This document shows, one piece after another, positions 25,506 through 37,662 of a DNA stretch of 64,000 bases. The stretch comes from Myxocyprinus asiaticus (Eukaryota > Chordata > Actinopteri > Cypriniformes > Catostomidae). The position numbers and the translations under genes were made by a program. Numbering within the stretch: the first letter of the stretch is position 1; each line of letters opens with the position of its first letter. The notes under the pieces were generated by a model. That model did not search any database. It worked only from the letters and a program-made list of their open reading frames with translations, and was not told the origin of the DNA. Location: positions 16,749,501 to 16,813,500 of the forward strand of contig NC_059382.1 in assembly GCF_019703515.2 (NCBI RefSeq). Reading direction: 5' to 3'.

Positions 25506-25930
25506 GCCACACTTGAATATGAATGAATTTCATTGTATAAGATAACAAAAATAGAAAACCAAGTGGCCTCTGCAAACAAATGATGCTAGACCTTTTCTCA
25601 GAACTAATGTAACTTTTCCCCCCCTCATTTTTGTAACTTTAAAACAACTGGTACAAGGTCAGTTTTAATGGATGTTTGAAAAAAGTTCCCCTCAAGTTCA
25701 CGGGTGTCCTAGCAAAGTTACCACAGGTGTAGTTAAGCACATTAACTATAGACATGTTCGTATGACTCAGAAAGTCTCTCCAAACACTAGTTTCTTGTTA
25801 AATGTTTTGTTTGAAAAGTGTGCTAGAGCTATCTTTCTTTAAAATAAATATCACTTGGTTTGATATTTTGTTATCTAATGCAATGTCATTCATATACAAT
25901 TTTAAGTATCCAAACTTTTTGGGGCCACAG
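25506..25930. mobile_element. Tc1-like MITE (CAGTGGCCCC family), left tip missing
   Basis: The right end ...ATCCAAACTTTTTGGGGCCACAG matches the inverse of the left tip at 3925. The left part starts with the subterminal 'taagccacacttgaatatg', so the outermost 25 or so bases are absent. The junction coincides with the TTAA right end of the preceding MITE, suggesting that insertion removed or replaced the tip. Confidence 0.75.
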
Positions 25931-26428
25931 TATGTACATAACCCATACTTGGTGCATGTGTAAGTGTGCGCGCACACATTTCTTTGTATTAAATCACACA
26001 CACACACAAAATCAATTGTTTATTTGTTTGATATGATTGTCTAGAGTAGTGCAGTATCCTGGATGTAATGCAATAGCTTGGCATGCTACTTGGCGGAATG
26101 AAGAGAGTGTTTTGTAATGGAAGCTCCTCGGCCAACTCCAGAAAGCAAGAGAGAGAGTTGTAATGAAATCAGTGCATGACATTGATCGATAAGTGAATTA
26201 TTGCAGCTAACACATTCACTACTTTGGGTTCCAACAACATGGCGTTTGATTAAAATGCCATAGAAGCATCGGATGAATGAGAACACAATGTGTGTGACAA
26301 ACAATACCTGTCAGAGTATGTTTACCTCAAAAGTAGTGTTCTAGAACAAGAGAAACAAAAAAACTGCACAAATACACCAAGCTGAATAAGCTTACATGTA
26401 CATGTGTAATGATCACAGTGGCTTTGTT
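25931..26428. other. Single-copy DNA, no gene seen
   Basis: A short (CA)n run lies near 25996-26007. The rest shows no repeat family or coding signature. Confidence 0.4.
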
Positions 26429-27480
26429 CACACTGCAAGAAAAATCAGATTTTTTTCTCAAATACGATTTTTTTAGACTGACTGTTCAAACTGCAGGTTA
26501 AATGTGGACAGCAGTCACTTTTGCTAGCGAATCCACATTAGTCATCATAGTAACAATGCAAAGTTGTGTATGTTCACCATGCATGAGAGTTTAGCAATAG
26601 ATGTTTTTCATGAGGGCAGCATTCAGATATTACATTCGTCACAGACAGCGGCTTAAAAAACAGGAGAGGTGGCAAATGCAATGTTTATTGCTGCTAAGGT
26701 TTACAACTTTCCTGTTTAGGCTGATCTGTCCCGTATTTTATCCCATACAGGATGTATGTTGTCCTGTATTTTAGCGACTAGCAAAATGTACCATATTGAA
26801 GTATAAAAGAGCCAGACAGTGAAACTCTTGAAGAAGACCCCCGTCCTGTATTGAAGCGTTCAAAATGCTCAAGCGTCCAGTATTCGATTGAGTCATTCAA
26901 TACCTTATCACATTGTGGTAACTCGCAGCTGGTGTGTGTTACTGCACTTTAGCGCATCTCTTTGGGTGGTTAAAGCCAATGCCTGTATTATCATAGAAGT
27001 TTGCACTACTTTGGCTGCCCTGTAACATAATTAACACAAAGTTGCGTTCCATTCAGAAGTGATCATCCCAATGCACAATTCCCCTCATAGACTTAACCTT
27101 CCACTGTCGGAGGGATGAAAGGTTTAATAAAATGGGTCATTTTGAATTCCCTTTTTAAGTAATTTTTTTATTGAAAGTTTTTTCTTATGATCCTACAGCA
27201 TGACCATCATTATTGTTTTCCCTTCGAAGTGCCCTGTGAAGCAGTACGTCTTCTCGACAAAACAACCCGTTGCGCACAACGAATTATGAAAAGCATATAA
27301 AAATCAGATCTGACCGTTCAGACTTAGATGCATTAAGAAAAATCAGAAATCAATCAGATTTCAAACCACCTATAATTTCGGTTTGGAAAAATCCAAATTT
27401 TTTTGTCTTGTTCAGACTACAAAAACCTAAATGGATATGAGTTAGATAGGCCAAAAAATCAGATAATTTTCTGCCTTTGC
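26429..27480. repeat. Dispersed DNA repeat with AAAAATCAGATT-rich ends
   Basis: Left side 'cactgcaagaaaaatcagat' and right side containing several 'aaaaatcagat' words ('aaaaatcagatctgaccgttcagac') suggest a decayed transposon. The block 27045-27245 ('gttccattcagaagtgatcatcc' to 'gccctgtgaag') recurs at 41283-41483, which shows the repeat is dispersed. True ends are unknown. Confidence 0.4.
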
Positions 27481-28569
27481 AAACAAAGTCAGTGAGTGCA
27501 AGACATGCTGGTAAAAAGGGGGCTCGAGTACTTTCCGTCAGGATCATTATTTCACGATACATTGACAAAACATAAATTCTGTCATTATTGAATTATTATG
27601 TTATTTAAAGGCTCCATGAAAAGGCTTGACAAGTGCATTGTGTTGATTTATTTTGTATTGAAATCTGAAATTTGGATAGGATACATCAAAGGGCTCCTCC
27701 CTATTTTTAAATATCCAGTATAGTCTTTAGTTACGTCACAGCCTTAAATCATAATTTGCTTCTTTATGGTCATGGTAGGTGCTGTTCAGGAGAGAGACTT
27801 TCTCATTCTAGAGCGCATTTGATTTGACAAAAATCTGTATAGTGCAGGAAGAGTCATCAATATTTCTTGTCAGTTTTCCTGGAAGAAAAACTAGACTAAA
27901 TTGTAAAAGCATATATCTGTTAAAAGTAAGTTTTGTCAAAGTTTAGGAGTACACTAGATAGCTTCAAAGCTAATACAGGCATGGACTAAAAGCCAGAAAA
28001 CTTCATTTTGATTACATTGGGAAAGTCTTGAAGTTAGCTGACATTTGGCTTACTTGCCAGTGCCACTAAGGACAAAGGGTTGCATGTGATGATCGTAATT
28101 ATTGCACCCAAATATTTTCTATAGAAATTCCTTTCGAACATTTTATCCTCCTGAAAGTTGTATAATTTGCACAGTGATGTGGTTGTAACAGCAGCTGTAG
28201 AGTGTGTGGTCAGTGTCTAGGGTCTGTGGTCAGTGTGTATGTGTTTAGGAGACAAGGGCAGCCAGTAAAAGCTGCAGTGAAAGCATAGCCTCGCTAACAG
28301 ATGAATTGCTCTAATTAGAAATCCATAACATCCTGCCACATGGCTGCCTTATCCCCAACACACTTCCTGCTGCAGCCTAGCCCGCATTGTTGCCAGCCTG
28401 ACATGTTCACACACACATGCAGATATACAGGGAGTACAGACCCTCAGACAGCGTGTATGTGTGTGTCACCTCAGCCCTTTGTGTCTGCTTCTCTCTGGCT
28501 CTGTCTATATGACTTCCTTTGTTTTCTCTACCCCACTCACTCATCCTCCAGATAACTAGCATATTGTTC

Positions 28570-28623
<54 letters not shown>

Positions 28624-28848
28624 GTCTCTGTCTCTCTCTTTCTCCTATCTTCTCACACTAGTCCTCTCCTTTCCTCGCTCTAGAAAGAGAGTGAAACCGG
28701 TAAAAAGTCAACTGGCAGAGTTTTCAAATCAAAGTTTACAGTAAGAGACAGTGAAAATCTGCTTTCTGTGATAGCATGAAAGGTACAAACAACAACACCA
28801 CCACAACTTAAAATCAACATGACATCAAAATTTACCCCATTTACTTCC
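27481..28848. other. Single-copy DNA, candidate conserved stretch at 28240-28380
   Basis: The segment 28240-28380 is repeat-free and of high complexity, with a homeodomain-type core TAATTAG at 28314-28320 flanked by 'gaattgctc' and 'aaatccata'. A (TC)n microsatellite follows at 28573-28622. No exon was recognised. Confidence 0.3.
28573..28622. repeat. (TC)n microsatellite
   Basis: About 24 uninterrupted TC units, then 'cctgtctctgtctctctc'. Confidence 0.95.
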
Positions 28849-29533
28849 TTAAAGGAATAGTTCACCCAAAAATTGTAATTTTCTCATCAATTACTCACCT
28901 TCATGCCATCCCAGATGTGTGAGACTTTCTTTCTCCAGCAGAACACAAATGAAGATTTTAAAAAGAATATCTTAGCTCTGTAGGTCCATACAATGTAAGT
29001 GAATGGGTGCCAAAGTTTGGAGCTCCAAAAATCACAAAAGTCAGTTTAAAAGTAACCCATATGACTCCAGTGGTTAAATCAATGTCTCCTGAAGTAACTT
29101 GTTTGGTGTGGGTGAGTAACAGATCAAATCAATTTTTACTATAAATTCTCCTCCCTGCTCAGTCAGGCTGCACATTAACTTTCACATTCTTCTTCTTGTG
29201 TTTTTGGTGATTCTTCATGCAGGAAGAAGAATTTCAAGCAAAAATGTACTTCAATATTGATCTGTTACTCACCCACACCTATAATATCACCTCAGAAGGT
29301 ATGGATTTAACCATTGGAGTCTTATGGATTGCTTTTATGGTGCCTTTATGTGATTTTTGGAGTGTCAGAATGTTGTCACCCATTCACTTGCATTGTATGG
29401 ACCTACAGAGCTGAAATATTCTTCTAAAAATCTTAATTTGTGTTCTGCAGAAGAAAGTCATACACATCTGGGATGGCATGAGTGTGAGTAAATGATGAGA
29501 GAATTTTCATTTTTGGGTGAACTATTCCTTTAA
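28849..29533. mobile_element. 685-bp foldback MITE, TTAA-ended
   Basis: Ends TTAAAGGAATAGTTCACCC and ...GGGTGAACTATTCCTTTAA are perfect inverted repeats. The inversion extends far inward: blocks such as 'catgccatcccagatgtgt', 'gctctgtaggtccatacaat', 'aagtgaatgggtg' and 'gttactcacccacacc' occur in opposite orientation on the two sides. Arms of about 270-290 bp surround a spacer of about 120 bp (29130-29245). A transcript would form a very long hairpin. Plus-strand frame 29217-29414 is a by-product of the arm. Confidence 0.92.
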
Positions 29534-30193
29534 AGGTAAAGTGTAAAATGTCAGAGTCTATTGTAAAAAGAAAAAAACTTTTATTCAAACAGGTTTCCTG
29601 AAACTGTCTGCCACTGGTTGGACAAACAGATAGAGCCACCCAAAACTCATCCCACTTGTTGAGCCATTGTTGCTATGTCGGGCTGGTTGGGAAGCTTTAA
29701 ACAAACAGACCAATATTTTGTTAGTGTCACATAGTTTTTACGCTTTTTAAAAGACTTTAAATTTCATAAATCAAATCAACTTTGTTGTTACAGAGGTGAA
29801 TCCACATAGTGTGTGTCTGTAACATTAAACAGTAAGTGGTCTGCTCTTGTGGATATCTGGTGGATTAGTGAAACTTCAAACTACATTCTTCTCTCCTTGT
29901 TCTTAGCCACATCAGATGCTCAGAAACCAACCTGTCCAAACTACATACACTCATAGACATAGCTAGAACACCACCCCAAACTAACCTTACACAAACACAC
30001 ACACGCAGACTCCAGTATACACACCACCTCACTGAAAAATCATAGTGTCTTGGTGGCAAAACAATACCCCTTAACATCTGATATATATGGAGTGCCTTAG
30101 AGGACAAGGAATTTATTTTCAGAAGTCATTTTGTGTTCCCTTACTAAAAGTTTGGTGTTCCCTTGCAATTATTTTGGGTTCCCTCTGCATCAA
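29534..30193. other. Single-copy DNA, no gene seen
   Basis: A minus-strand frame at 29865-30107 crosses a CA-rich tract and has no family signature. Confidence 0.4.
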
Positions 30194-31168
30194 AATTTAC
30201 CATGGTTTTTCTACTCCATATTTTAACCATATTTGTGGTAAAACCATAATAATAATACAGGAAAAACCAAAACTATGGTAATAAAAATAAAAATCATTCT
30301 GGAAAAAAACGTGGTTAGTTTGTGGTACAAGTATCATGTGTCCTCTAGCAACCATATCACCCTGCAGCTCTTGCCGGTTGCCCATTATGGCTAAGCAGGG
30401 TTGAGTGTGGCAATACCTGGATGGGAGACCTGGGGAAAACTAAGGTTGCTGCTGGAAGAGGTATTAGGGAGGCCAGCAGGGGGTGCTCACCCTGTGGTCT
30501 GTGTGGGCCCTAATGCCCTAGTATAGTGATGGGGACATTATACTGTAAAAAAGGCACTGTCTTTTGGATGAGATGTTAAACTGAGGTCCTGACTGTCTGT
30601 GGTCATTAAAAAATCCCAGGACACTTCTTGTAAAGGGTAGGGGTGTAACCCTGGTGTCCTGGCCAAATTTCCCCTAAAGGCCCTTCTCAATCATGGCCTC
30701 CTAATAATCCCCATCAATTAATTGGCTGTATCACTCTACTCTCTCTTCTCCACCAATAGCTGGTGTGTGATGAGCGTACTGGCGCACTATGGCTGCTGTT
30801 GCATCATCCAAATGGACGCTGCATACTGGTGGTGGTTGAGAAGAGTCCCCCTATACTATGTAAAGTGCTTTGAGTGCCTAGAAATGCGCTATATAAATGT
30901 AAGGAATTATTATAATTTTTTTTATTTTTTACATGGTTCTTAAAAAATTGTTACATACTACAGCTTTACTATAGTGTAACCATGGTTAATTTTTGTAAGG
31001 GCATGTTTTGGTTGGAAACCATAGTTTTAACATATTTGTACCACAAATTAACTATGGTGTTACTTCAGTGAAACTAACCATCTTTATTGCCATAGCTTTG
31101 GTTTTCTGTATTATTATGGTTTTACCACAAATATGGTTAAAATATGGAGTAGAAAAACATGGTAAATC
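30194..31168. mobile_element. MITE with about 85-bp inverted arms, hosting a 5S SINE
   Basis: Left arm 30194-30285 ('tttaccatggtttttctactc', 'ttgtggtaaaaccataataa') is repeated inverted at 31080-31168 ('ttattatggttttaccacaa', 'gagtagaaaaacatggtaaa') with few differences. Between the arms further 'ctatggt/accatag' words mirror each other. The interior holds a SINE at 30349-30912, so the MITE is the older insertion. Confidence 0.85.
30349..30912 (+). mobile_element. 5S-rRNA-derived SINE (SINE3 type)
   Basis: The head is a diverged 5S rRNA gene: 'ccatatcaccctg', then GGCTAAGCAGGGTTGAG (A-box and intermediate-element region of the 5S internal promoter) and ACCTGGATGGGAGACC (C-box). The body runs to the tail 'gtaaagtgctttgagtgcct' and 'gcgctatataaatgtaagg', a tail shared with fish LINE/SINE partners. 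5S-derived SINEs are classed as SINE3 and were first described in zebrafish. Promoter motifs are fairly intact, so RNA polymerase III transcription is conceivable. Confidence 0.9.
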
Positions 31169-32774
31169 AAAGGTGAGGTAATGCAAAACTATTTAAATTC
31201 CCTCCCTGTCCTCCCTGGCTCTGTAGACTTCCTTACTAAGCACAAACCCAAAAATGTAATACTCAAATTATGAATAATACTTGTGAATATTATATTGCTA
31301 ATACAATCTAAGTACAAAAGAGTTTTCAGGTATCACATTTTCAGTATTGATGCTTTCAAAATGTATTATTTTAATGTGAGTTAATGTGAGCAACCATCCC
31401 TTTGACGAGACATCAGGGGTGTCATTTTTAAAGGCAAGCACAGAATCATCCTGATGTGAACGTACCATAATTTCCATAATGTTTTCACAAAAAAAAAAAA
31501 AAACAATCCTAAATTCATCCAGATAAATGCAGATAATTTGTTCATTAAGTCAGTCATTCATTTCACATGCAAAATAAAAAGTTTGTATGCATGTTTTTAC
31601 TTACTGCCATACATTTAAGAACATTTTGACATTCGTTTCTATGGAATTCAGGATCAGATCTGATCGTACAGTATGTTAGTTTTATAAATAAGGCCCCAGA
31701 TGTTAACAGATGTTTCTAAATAATTAAACTGTAAAATTGTTTGTTTGTATGAGTGATTTTTGTAGGCATTTCTGTGTAGTTTATATTTTGTGTTAATCGT
31801 ATACAGTGGTGCATAGTGTTTTCTGAGTGTGTGCACAGCCCCAGTACATGTGTGTTCAGTCCTGTCAAACTGATGTGTGCATGTGAACTGTGAGTTCCAC
31901 CTAACTGTCTAATTAGTATTGTTTATTGTGTTTGTGGGTGTCCAGTTTTTCTCGATTATGGATAACAGTGATTATATAGAACAGTGTTGGGCTTGAGTTA
32001 AAGAAGACCACTGATTTCTGTTTCTTTCTCTCTCTGTCTTTCCATGTAATATGTTAGGAGATGCCATCTGCCTGGCTGCTCACTCGACCCTGCGTCTCCA
32101 CTAAATTGCTACATGGGTACGCAGCGGGATTCATTACACGTGAACTCTGTCAGGGCACACACACTTTCACTCTCCCTCCACCCCCCTCTGGAGCACTGTT
32201 GTGGTCACTTTACATGTGGGATCACAGCACTCCTTTCTTAAAGTGGGATTAACGGTGCTGCGCTTTTTTAGAGGTCATGGCATCCGGGTTTACACATCAG
32301 CCACTGTCAACCCTTGTGCACTGAGAGTTTGTTAATGATGAGTGAAAGGTGCTATGGAAGTGTGTGTGAGTGTTTTAAATGTAAATGTAATTGACCCCAG
32401 TTGTCCAGCAGAGAGGTCACGTCTGAGTAAATGCTTAGTCAGACTAAGTAGAAGGCTCACAACTCACAACGTACTGTTCATACTGACAGCGGTTAAATCG
32501 TGGGAGGTCACTCAGTCACTGTACTGTTTGTTAATACAGTAGGCATTCCTACTCTCCTGTTAAATGTGGCCGATCACACAAGCTTTACTGACTGCATTTC
32601 CACCAGAAGTCGCAGCTTTGCGTTGGGTGTCTGTTTGCAAGTTGAACTTTATTCAGATTTGTTGTGTTGCCTACAGTCTATGATGCTCATGTCACCTCAA
32701 ATCAACAACTCTTTTTGAAAACGAATGCTGCAAATTACTGTCAGTGAGTGTGTTCAAAAAATCCAACAATGCAA
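31169..32774. other. Single-copy DNA, possible exon-like or conserved stretch near 32057
   Basis: At 32000-32060 a pyrimidine tract ends in TTAG, followed by 76 codons open to a TAA at 32250-32252. The product has no family signature and no donor or neighbour exon was found, so it is not called as a gene. Part of 32560-32720 shares words with repeats at 34735-34885 and 35055-35230 ('catgtcacctcaaatc'). Confidence 0.35.
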
Positions 32775-35560
32775 AAAGCTAGTTTACATGAGGCTTAAAA
32801 TAATCAGATTAATCTCTGCTTTTGTCATCAAAACTTAAACAGACATGTGCACAACATTTGTGCACATTGGATAGGCCGGTAAATACGCTGGTGAAGGTGT
32901 TTACATGCAGAGCAAAATCAGTTTAATGGGCATTTAATTTTGCTGATTGTTTTTGTTTAAACTGTTCATGATCTTACCCCAATAAAGGAGATCTGTTTAA
33001 GGCTTTTGCATGACCAAACATGTTGTCGGCTTATTAAGCATAATTGGTGTAAGATTGTGCATGTAAATGCACTTAATGTGATTTGCTTGAGGTCATCCAG
33101 TCAGTGACATTTACATGGACACCAGAAATCGGCTTATTGCGAGAAAGCAGGTTATTGCAATAAAACAGCATTCCCATTTACATGCACAGTATAAGCGGTG
33201 TACTCTTTACTCCCGGGTACATGCGGCTTCATAAGTAAGAAGCTTTCTCCGCGGCAACGTAATTTTCAATAACAAACATGCGATCTGAGGAAAGCTTCAC
33301 AATTTTATTGTCTGTTGATTCACTTTATTTTCATATATTCCAGAGTTGTTGCTGTGTTTGTTTCCTTAACTTACTATCGCGACTTGCAGCTGTATTGCGA
33401 CACAGTGGAAGGGGTTTCCCTCTTACACAAAACTCTGGGATTTCCCCAACGTGCGAGCGCATACGCAGACATTAGGGAGTCATAGGGACCGTCGCTATTT
33501 TACATTTGTGTATATAAATGGGTATAGTTTATAGTACATGTGATTTTTCCCTCTGTACTCCCAGAAATTTTGAATTCTTTCCATTGTGTTGACGTGTTGT
33601 TGGGCTCTATCCTATGATGTTTGTTATCCCAGTCTGTTCCACGCATGCACACTCTTCAAACACCCATCAGAATGGCGCTTATGTGTTTACATGGACTTTC
33701 TCTTAATCCTTTAAATGGTTTAAGGAAATCAGCATTTTTGTTTACATGACATTTCAGAACACTGCTTTCTTTCTTTTTTTTTTTTTTTTTTTGGGGGGGG
33801 GGGGATTTTTCCCCTTTTTCTCCCAATTTGGAATGCCCAGTTCCCAATGTGCTTTTAAGTCCTCATGGTTGCGTAGTGATTCGCCTCATTCCGGGTGGCG
33901 GAGGACGAATCCCAGTTGCCTCCACGTCTGAGACCGTCAACCCGTGCATCTTATCACATGGCTTGTTGAGCGTGTTGCCACAGAGACATAGCGCGTGTTG
34001 AGGCTTCACACCATCCACCGCGGCATCCACGCACAACTCACCACACACCCCACCGAGAACAAACCACATTATAGCGACCACGAGGAGTTTGCCCCGTGTG
34101 ACTCTACCCTCCCTAGCAAACGGGCCAATTTGGTTGATTAGGAGACCTGGCTGGAGTCACTCAGCACACCCTGGGGTTCAAACTAGCGAGCTAGCGAACT
34201 CCAGGGGTGGTAGCCAGCATATTTTACCACTGAGCTACCCAGGCCCCCCAGAATGCTGCTTTCTGATAAAACCCTGGAATAAACCATTTCCTTACATGCA
34301 TGTAAACGTGGTCACTGTAAAGTTTGTTGCTACCCAGCTAATAAATTTGTTCTTGCAACATTTTCCAAAAGTTACATTGAAGTTGTAGGAACAGTATAAA
34401 TGTTTTCTTAACGCGAGTAGAACATTGTTTTCCTGAAAATGTAATCTGACAAATTAATTATTGCTTTTCACTCTCAAAAAAGTCAGCACAAAAATCTGGT
34501 TTAAAGGATGTGCAACCAGTGCTGTACTAAGAATGTGTTCTTCTAACATTGTGAGAACTTTTATCGAACACTTATAACATGATAAGGATGTTCCATAATT
34601 ATATTTTCAAATAGGTTGTTTCCTAACCTTTTCATAACGTTAGCAAAAGTTATTGGAACGTTAGGTGGTGGTAAACATTTCTGCTTTGCTGCAGTATCTG
34701 ACCATATCTCCACAGGGAGCACCATTGGTAGTCACTCCATTGCATTGCTGCATTTTGCGTACAGTTAAGCGCTGCTGTATTTGTTGCATCGCCAACGATG
34801 TCGCCTCAATTGGCCAACCCTCATTGAAAATTTATGATTTCAGTTTTGTCACTGCAAACTGCTATCAGCATGAATGTTTCTGTACACAGTGTATATTCTG
34901 CAAGCAAGAAATGTGACAAATAGGATGCTTCTGTTAAGGGGTGCATATAGCAATTTATTCGCTGGAGGTCGGCAAGTCGTTGTATTGTTGCTTGCAACTA
35001 TGTGTTCCTGCTCGACTGCAGTATCCAACTGTATCAGGTGAAAGATCGTGTAAGTTTGTCTGTCTGCATTCCCATTGGTCATCACTGTGTATTTGCATAA
35101 AGTTGAACTGCCTTTTGTTGTGTTACCAGTGGTTTCATGTCACCTCAAATCTTTCATTAAAACTCACATTAAAAATGAATGACCTCCGGTCACTTCGTCA
35201 CTGCAAATTGTTGCCAGTTTGAACGCCCCTTTATAATGACATTGTGCAATTATGGTGAGTGAGTTAACGTGCACGTTCTTACACTGGTTATAGTTTAAGT
35301 TTAACACCTTAAATGGTTTTCTTTTATTGGAGCAAAGTCATAAATTGTGTTAACATATGCCGATCGACACATGTAGCTATTTGCCCATTATCCCAATTTC
35401 GCTCTGCATGTAAATACCTTTACCAGTGTTCTTCATGGTTTATCCAGTGTGCACAAATGTTGTGTGCATGCCTGTTTGCGCTTTGACGTCAAAAACAGAG
35501 AATAACCCAATGATTTCAAGTCTTGTGTCTTTTCTTATGCTGTTTGATTTTTTTGAATAA
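32775..35560. mobile_element. Large inverted-repeat DNA element, decayed
   Basis: The left block 32775-32925 has 'catgtgcacaacatttgtgcacattggata' type sequence leading to 'gtttacatgcagagc'. It reappears inverted at about 35390-35545 ('gctctgcatgtaaatacc', 'tccagtgtgcacaaatgttg'). These imperfect terminal repeats of about 150 bp suggest one element of about 2.8 kb including a tRNA-derived SINE. Exact termini and target duplication could not be fixed, and several independent insertions remain possible. Confidence 0.45.
33771..34249 (-). mobile_element. tRNA-derived SINE with imperfect TSD
   Basis: Read on the minus strand: head GGGGGGCCTGGGTAGCTCAG, A-box-like TAGCTCAGTGGTAAAAT, B-box-like GTTTGAACCCCAGGG, a body of about 400 bp, then 'gagaaaaagggg' and an A-rich tail (T/G run at 33771-33804 on plus). 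It is flanked by AGAACACTGCTTTCT (33756-33770) and AGAATGCTGCTTTCT (34250-34264), a 15-bp target duplication with two differences, as expected for LINE-driven insertion. Confidence 0.88.
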
Positions 35561-37413
35561 GCTTATTTTGTTAGTCTGCAGCGTATTGGTGTGCATGTGA
35601 ATGAATGAATGATTGGTGTGCATAATGAAAGCATTCTCATTTTTACAAAGAGTCATTCACTTTCAGTGTAGATGGGGTATTAGCATTGTTTTGAGCCTCT
35701 GCTTTTCAATTCAGTCATCACAAGCAACCAGACATATACATTTTGATAATAAGATACACAGCAGTGCATGCTTTCTGCAGCCCATCAGAAAGTCATAAGA
35801 ACACATTAATGCTATTACTGTCTTACACAGAGCACACAAACCCATCAAACATAATAGCTGGTCAGATATACACAGTGTACCATTCTCTGTGGTTTAGGCA
35901 GATTGTAGTGGTATTTTTGTTTTCCATTTTGTCTTTCCCCTGACCTCACACACACAAAGACAAACCACTCACATCTACATATGCACACCGCTAGCTTCAT
36001 GTTAAAAGAATGCTGTTTTTGCCTTTTGTGTCTGCTGAGTGAGGGAGGAAAGGGGGGGGGGGGGGGGGGCAATCAAGAGTGATAGAGAGAAGGAGAGAAA
36101 AGGAAAGAGGGGGAAAGACAGAGAGTTGAGTTGAGCCACAGAACAGCACCACACAGAGCAGCTGTGGCACTCCCAGATTTCCCCCTGATTGCTTTCAGCT
36201 GGTACTTGAACCCTGGGCCTTTAGGTTTTGGAGGCCAGCCCAGACCCCACAATCCCCCCAGCGCCCCATCCAGCTGCCTGACCCCTCTCTGACCCCGCAC
36301 TGAGGATAGGAAAATATGAGCCATGCCAAGCCAGAGAGACTCTTTTATTTTGCCTGCTGGCATGCTGCCGGTGACCATGGCTTACATAATGGGAAACATA
36401 GCAGGACCCAGGAGAAACCAGTCACCACCCCCCCAACAAGCTCCTCTTTTTTCATCACCAATCTATCGTTCTCTGCCCTCCTCCCTCCCCACTGCACTTT
36501 CTCTGCTCTCCTCTGCCTGTGATATATCTTTCGGGCCCTCTCGCTCGGGCACATTTATTACACACACCCTCGACACAATCTTGAAGCACGGCCACACGTA
36601 AACACACACGCGTGCGTACGCAGGCTCTATTGCACACAGCCCTTTTCGCACACGCACTCGCAGATGACAATGCACACGCACTTGAACAGATGCTCACACA
36701 TCTCTCGCTCACATGCTGATGTGTATTGACGCTCTGCAGTGTGTTGTCACAGGGTGAATTTGTGCACATACAGGACTGCACATGCAACTCGGTGTGCAAC
36801 ACACATTGTTATCTGCCAACAGTCCCCACAAGGAAAACAGCTAAATAAAAATACTAAATAATGTCTTTATACATTTCTAAAATTGTAAAAGGTTTGTAGG
36901 TTTAGAGGATAGAAAGCATTATTAACTTACTATAAAAACAATGGAAGTCAATGGAATGTCCCCACCATGACTGAAAAATGTGTCTTCACACATTGATCTT
37001 TATATATCTGCTCACACAAAGTGGTGTCTTCACAAACTCTGACACACTCATGATCGCAGATGTGTGAACGTCCCCACATCAACACACACTTTTTTACATG
37101 CCAGATGCTCTCATCCAGATTGGAAATCTGAATTTCAGACTATGTGTGTGTGTTTGTGTAGTTAAGCTGGATCAGATGAAGGTTTTGCCGTGTAGTTACT
37201 GATCCCCAGTGCCACCCTGGCCTCCTCCGATTGCTTCTCTTGTAAAATCAGATGAGCCTCTGCATCCTTTCCCTTGTGTGTGTGTGACTCACTTCACCAG
37301 AAACCTGAGAAACAAAAGGGTAGTGTTGATCTGTTCCAAAACTTTGTGAGCTGCCTTCGAAGGCAGCATTTTAAAGCATCATATTCGTGGTCTCAATGTG
37401 AACCTTTTTGAAA

Positions 37414-37662
37414 AGGCCAGCATTATTCTGCACCAGCATACATTGTGTTTTGGATGCTGATGTGCTGGTGTCCCCACCAGGCTTCTTAACTAGCCTAACA
37501 AACAAGACTTCCTTGGTTAACCAGTTTATCAGAAAGACCATGCTAGTTGACTATAATTTTTTGCTGGTGAAAAACATGGCTATGCAGGTTCACCACACAG
37601 GCTAGCACCAAACCAGCACTATTGGAAATTCATGCTGTTTTAAGCTGGACTTTTCAGTAGGG
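37414..37662. repeat. GCTGGT-type dispersed repeat (copy A)
   Basis: Contains 'ggcttcttaactagcctaac' and 'aattcatgctgttttaagctgg'. Copy B at 38198-38424 has the same order of words: 'aggcttcttaactaactcaac', 'ttgctggtgaacacc', 'aattcatgctggtttaagc'. Confidence 0.7.

Noticed and set aside
30349..30470. A functional 5S rRNA gene
   Set aside because: Promoter boxes are present but the rest of the 120-nt gene is diverged and runs into a SINE body.
32061..32252. Possible host exon after a pyrimidine tract and AG
   Set aside because: No protein-family match by eye, no donor at the end and no partner exon; kept only as a note.
34210..34249. A true tRNA gene in the TAGCTCAGTGGTAAAAT region
   Set aside because: Only the A- and B-box half of a tRNA is present and the sequence continues into a SINE body with an A-rich tail; no cloverleaf 3' half.
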